DNA from: Clavelina lepadiformis
Taxonomy: Eukaryota; Chordata; Ascidiacea; Aplousobranchia; Clavelinidae
Assembly: GCF_947623445.1 (NCBI RefSeq)
Contig: NC_135248.1
Location: 11,541,820-11,605,819, forward strand
Direction of reading: 5' to 3'
Length of the DNA stretch: 64,000 nt
Position 1 is the first letter of the stretch. The number at the start of each line of letters is the position of its first letter. Below are positions 63,516 through 64,000 of the stretch, one piece after another. A program made the position numbers and the translations under genes. The notes beneath the pieces were generated by a model. That model had not been told where the DNA came from. It saw nothing but the letters and a program-made list of their open reading frames with translations, and did not search any database.

Positions 63516-63661
63516 ATGCAGAAAATGACTATGCTGGAGCAGGCAGGAAATTACAACGAAACGTACACATTCGTTTCCCTGGAAATGAAAAGGGATTATA
63601 TTCCACCAAAGCAACAACAGCAAATATACAGTAGTTTTAACTACAAAGGATTACCATCTTG
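63516..63661 (+). other. Conserved small ORF in the duplication, copy B
   Basis: Opens with MQKMTMLEQAGNYNETYTFV and ends soon after QQQQIYSSFNYKG. See the copy A entry at 54322. It is eroded relative to copy A by an indel that changes the downstream frame. Confidence 0.25.
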
Positions 63662-64000
63662 AAGTTATTCGCCAAAGTGCCATGTTCTTTGGTCCATGGC
63701 TGAGTTTTTTGGAAACCTGTTGTGAGATAGTTTGGGGGGTAGATGCTTTTGTTTCTTTATGTAAAATACCCAGCCGTAATGCTTGTGTAGATAATAGTTA
63801 CATTTGAATGAAGGAACGTATTGAACAGCTGGAAGACGATTGACAATCCTGTAACATAAATGTTTGATCAAGTTTTATGAGTTTTTGCTCAACTTTTTCT
63901 TTCCCAAGGCGGCAAGGTGCTTCAACAGCAAAACGATTTGGGGAAAGTAAGCAACTGCATGACAACCGCGCAACTAACCCTTTAATAAGTCTTTCGTCTA

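Larger units (their letters stand above)
57430..63917. repeat. Segmental tandem duplication, copy B
   Basis: About 6.5 kb aligned to 47675-54748 in direct orientation. It starts immediately after the LINE remnant and ends near GCAAGG at 63917, after which the sequences diverge. It lacks the 519-bp LTR of copy A. Coding exons have identical lengths in both copies. Confidence 0.93.

Noticed and set aside
1..64000. tRNA, rRNA, CRISPR arrays, bacterial operons or a viral genome
   Set aside because: No cloverleaf with T-loop and anticodon pattern, no rRNA-like stretch, no regularly spaced repeat array, and all convincing genes are spliced animal genes.

Overview
The window is eukaryotic nuclear DNA from an animal: AT-rich, with genes split by short GT-AG introns and intergenic DNA full of transposon remnants. 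Gene content (a giant apolipophorin/apoB-type lipoprotein, CHORDC1, a kinastrin-like protein, SLC22 transporters) and the compact introns suggest an invertebrate deuterostome, most likely an ascidian tunicate. The species is inference, not read from the sequence.

Layout. (1) 160-5253, + strand: two tandem copies of an unrecognised small secreted cysteine-rich gene. The first lacks its 5' exon because the window begins inside it. (2) 9062-32171, + strand: one large lipid transfer protein gene. I could chain 52 exons with every splice phase closing, giving a predicted 5,032-residue protein: signal peptide, vitellogenin/lipovitellin N-terminal lipid-transfer module, a long beta-rich core carried mostly in four giant exons, then a C-terminal VWFD domain, a C8-like cysteine segment and a vWA-like fold with a degraded metal site. 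(3) 36159-37742, + strand: a 219-residue coiled-coil protein with an N-terminal SxIP motif, probably kinastrin/SKAP (KNSTRN). (4) 38563-42117, - strand: CHORDC1 (two CHORD domains plus a CS domain), convergent with the previous gene. (5) 42544-44761: transposon territory, including a multicopy-type ORF and a complete hAT-type element with a BED zinc finger. (6) 47675-63917: an approximately 6.5-7 kb segment present twice in direct orientation, each copy carrying an intact 10-exon SLC22-type transporter gene (563 residues) on the - strand. A 5'-truncated, frameshifted LINE lies between the copies and abuts the start of the second.

Four hAT-type insertions are delimited to the base by perfect 8-bp target-site duplications, two of them nested, and a 519-bp solo LTR is confirmed by its empty site in the sister duplicate. 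No tRNA, rRNA, CRISPR or bacterial-type feature was seen. The genes do not form a single pathway. The secreted cysteine-rich proteins and the lipoprotein are extracellular or haemolymph products, KNSTRN-like and CHORDC1 are cell-biological housekeeping genes, and the SLC22 pair are plasma-membrane transporters.
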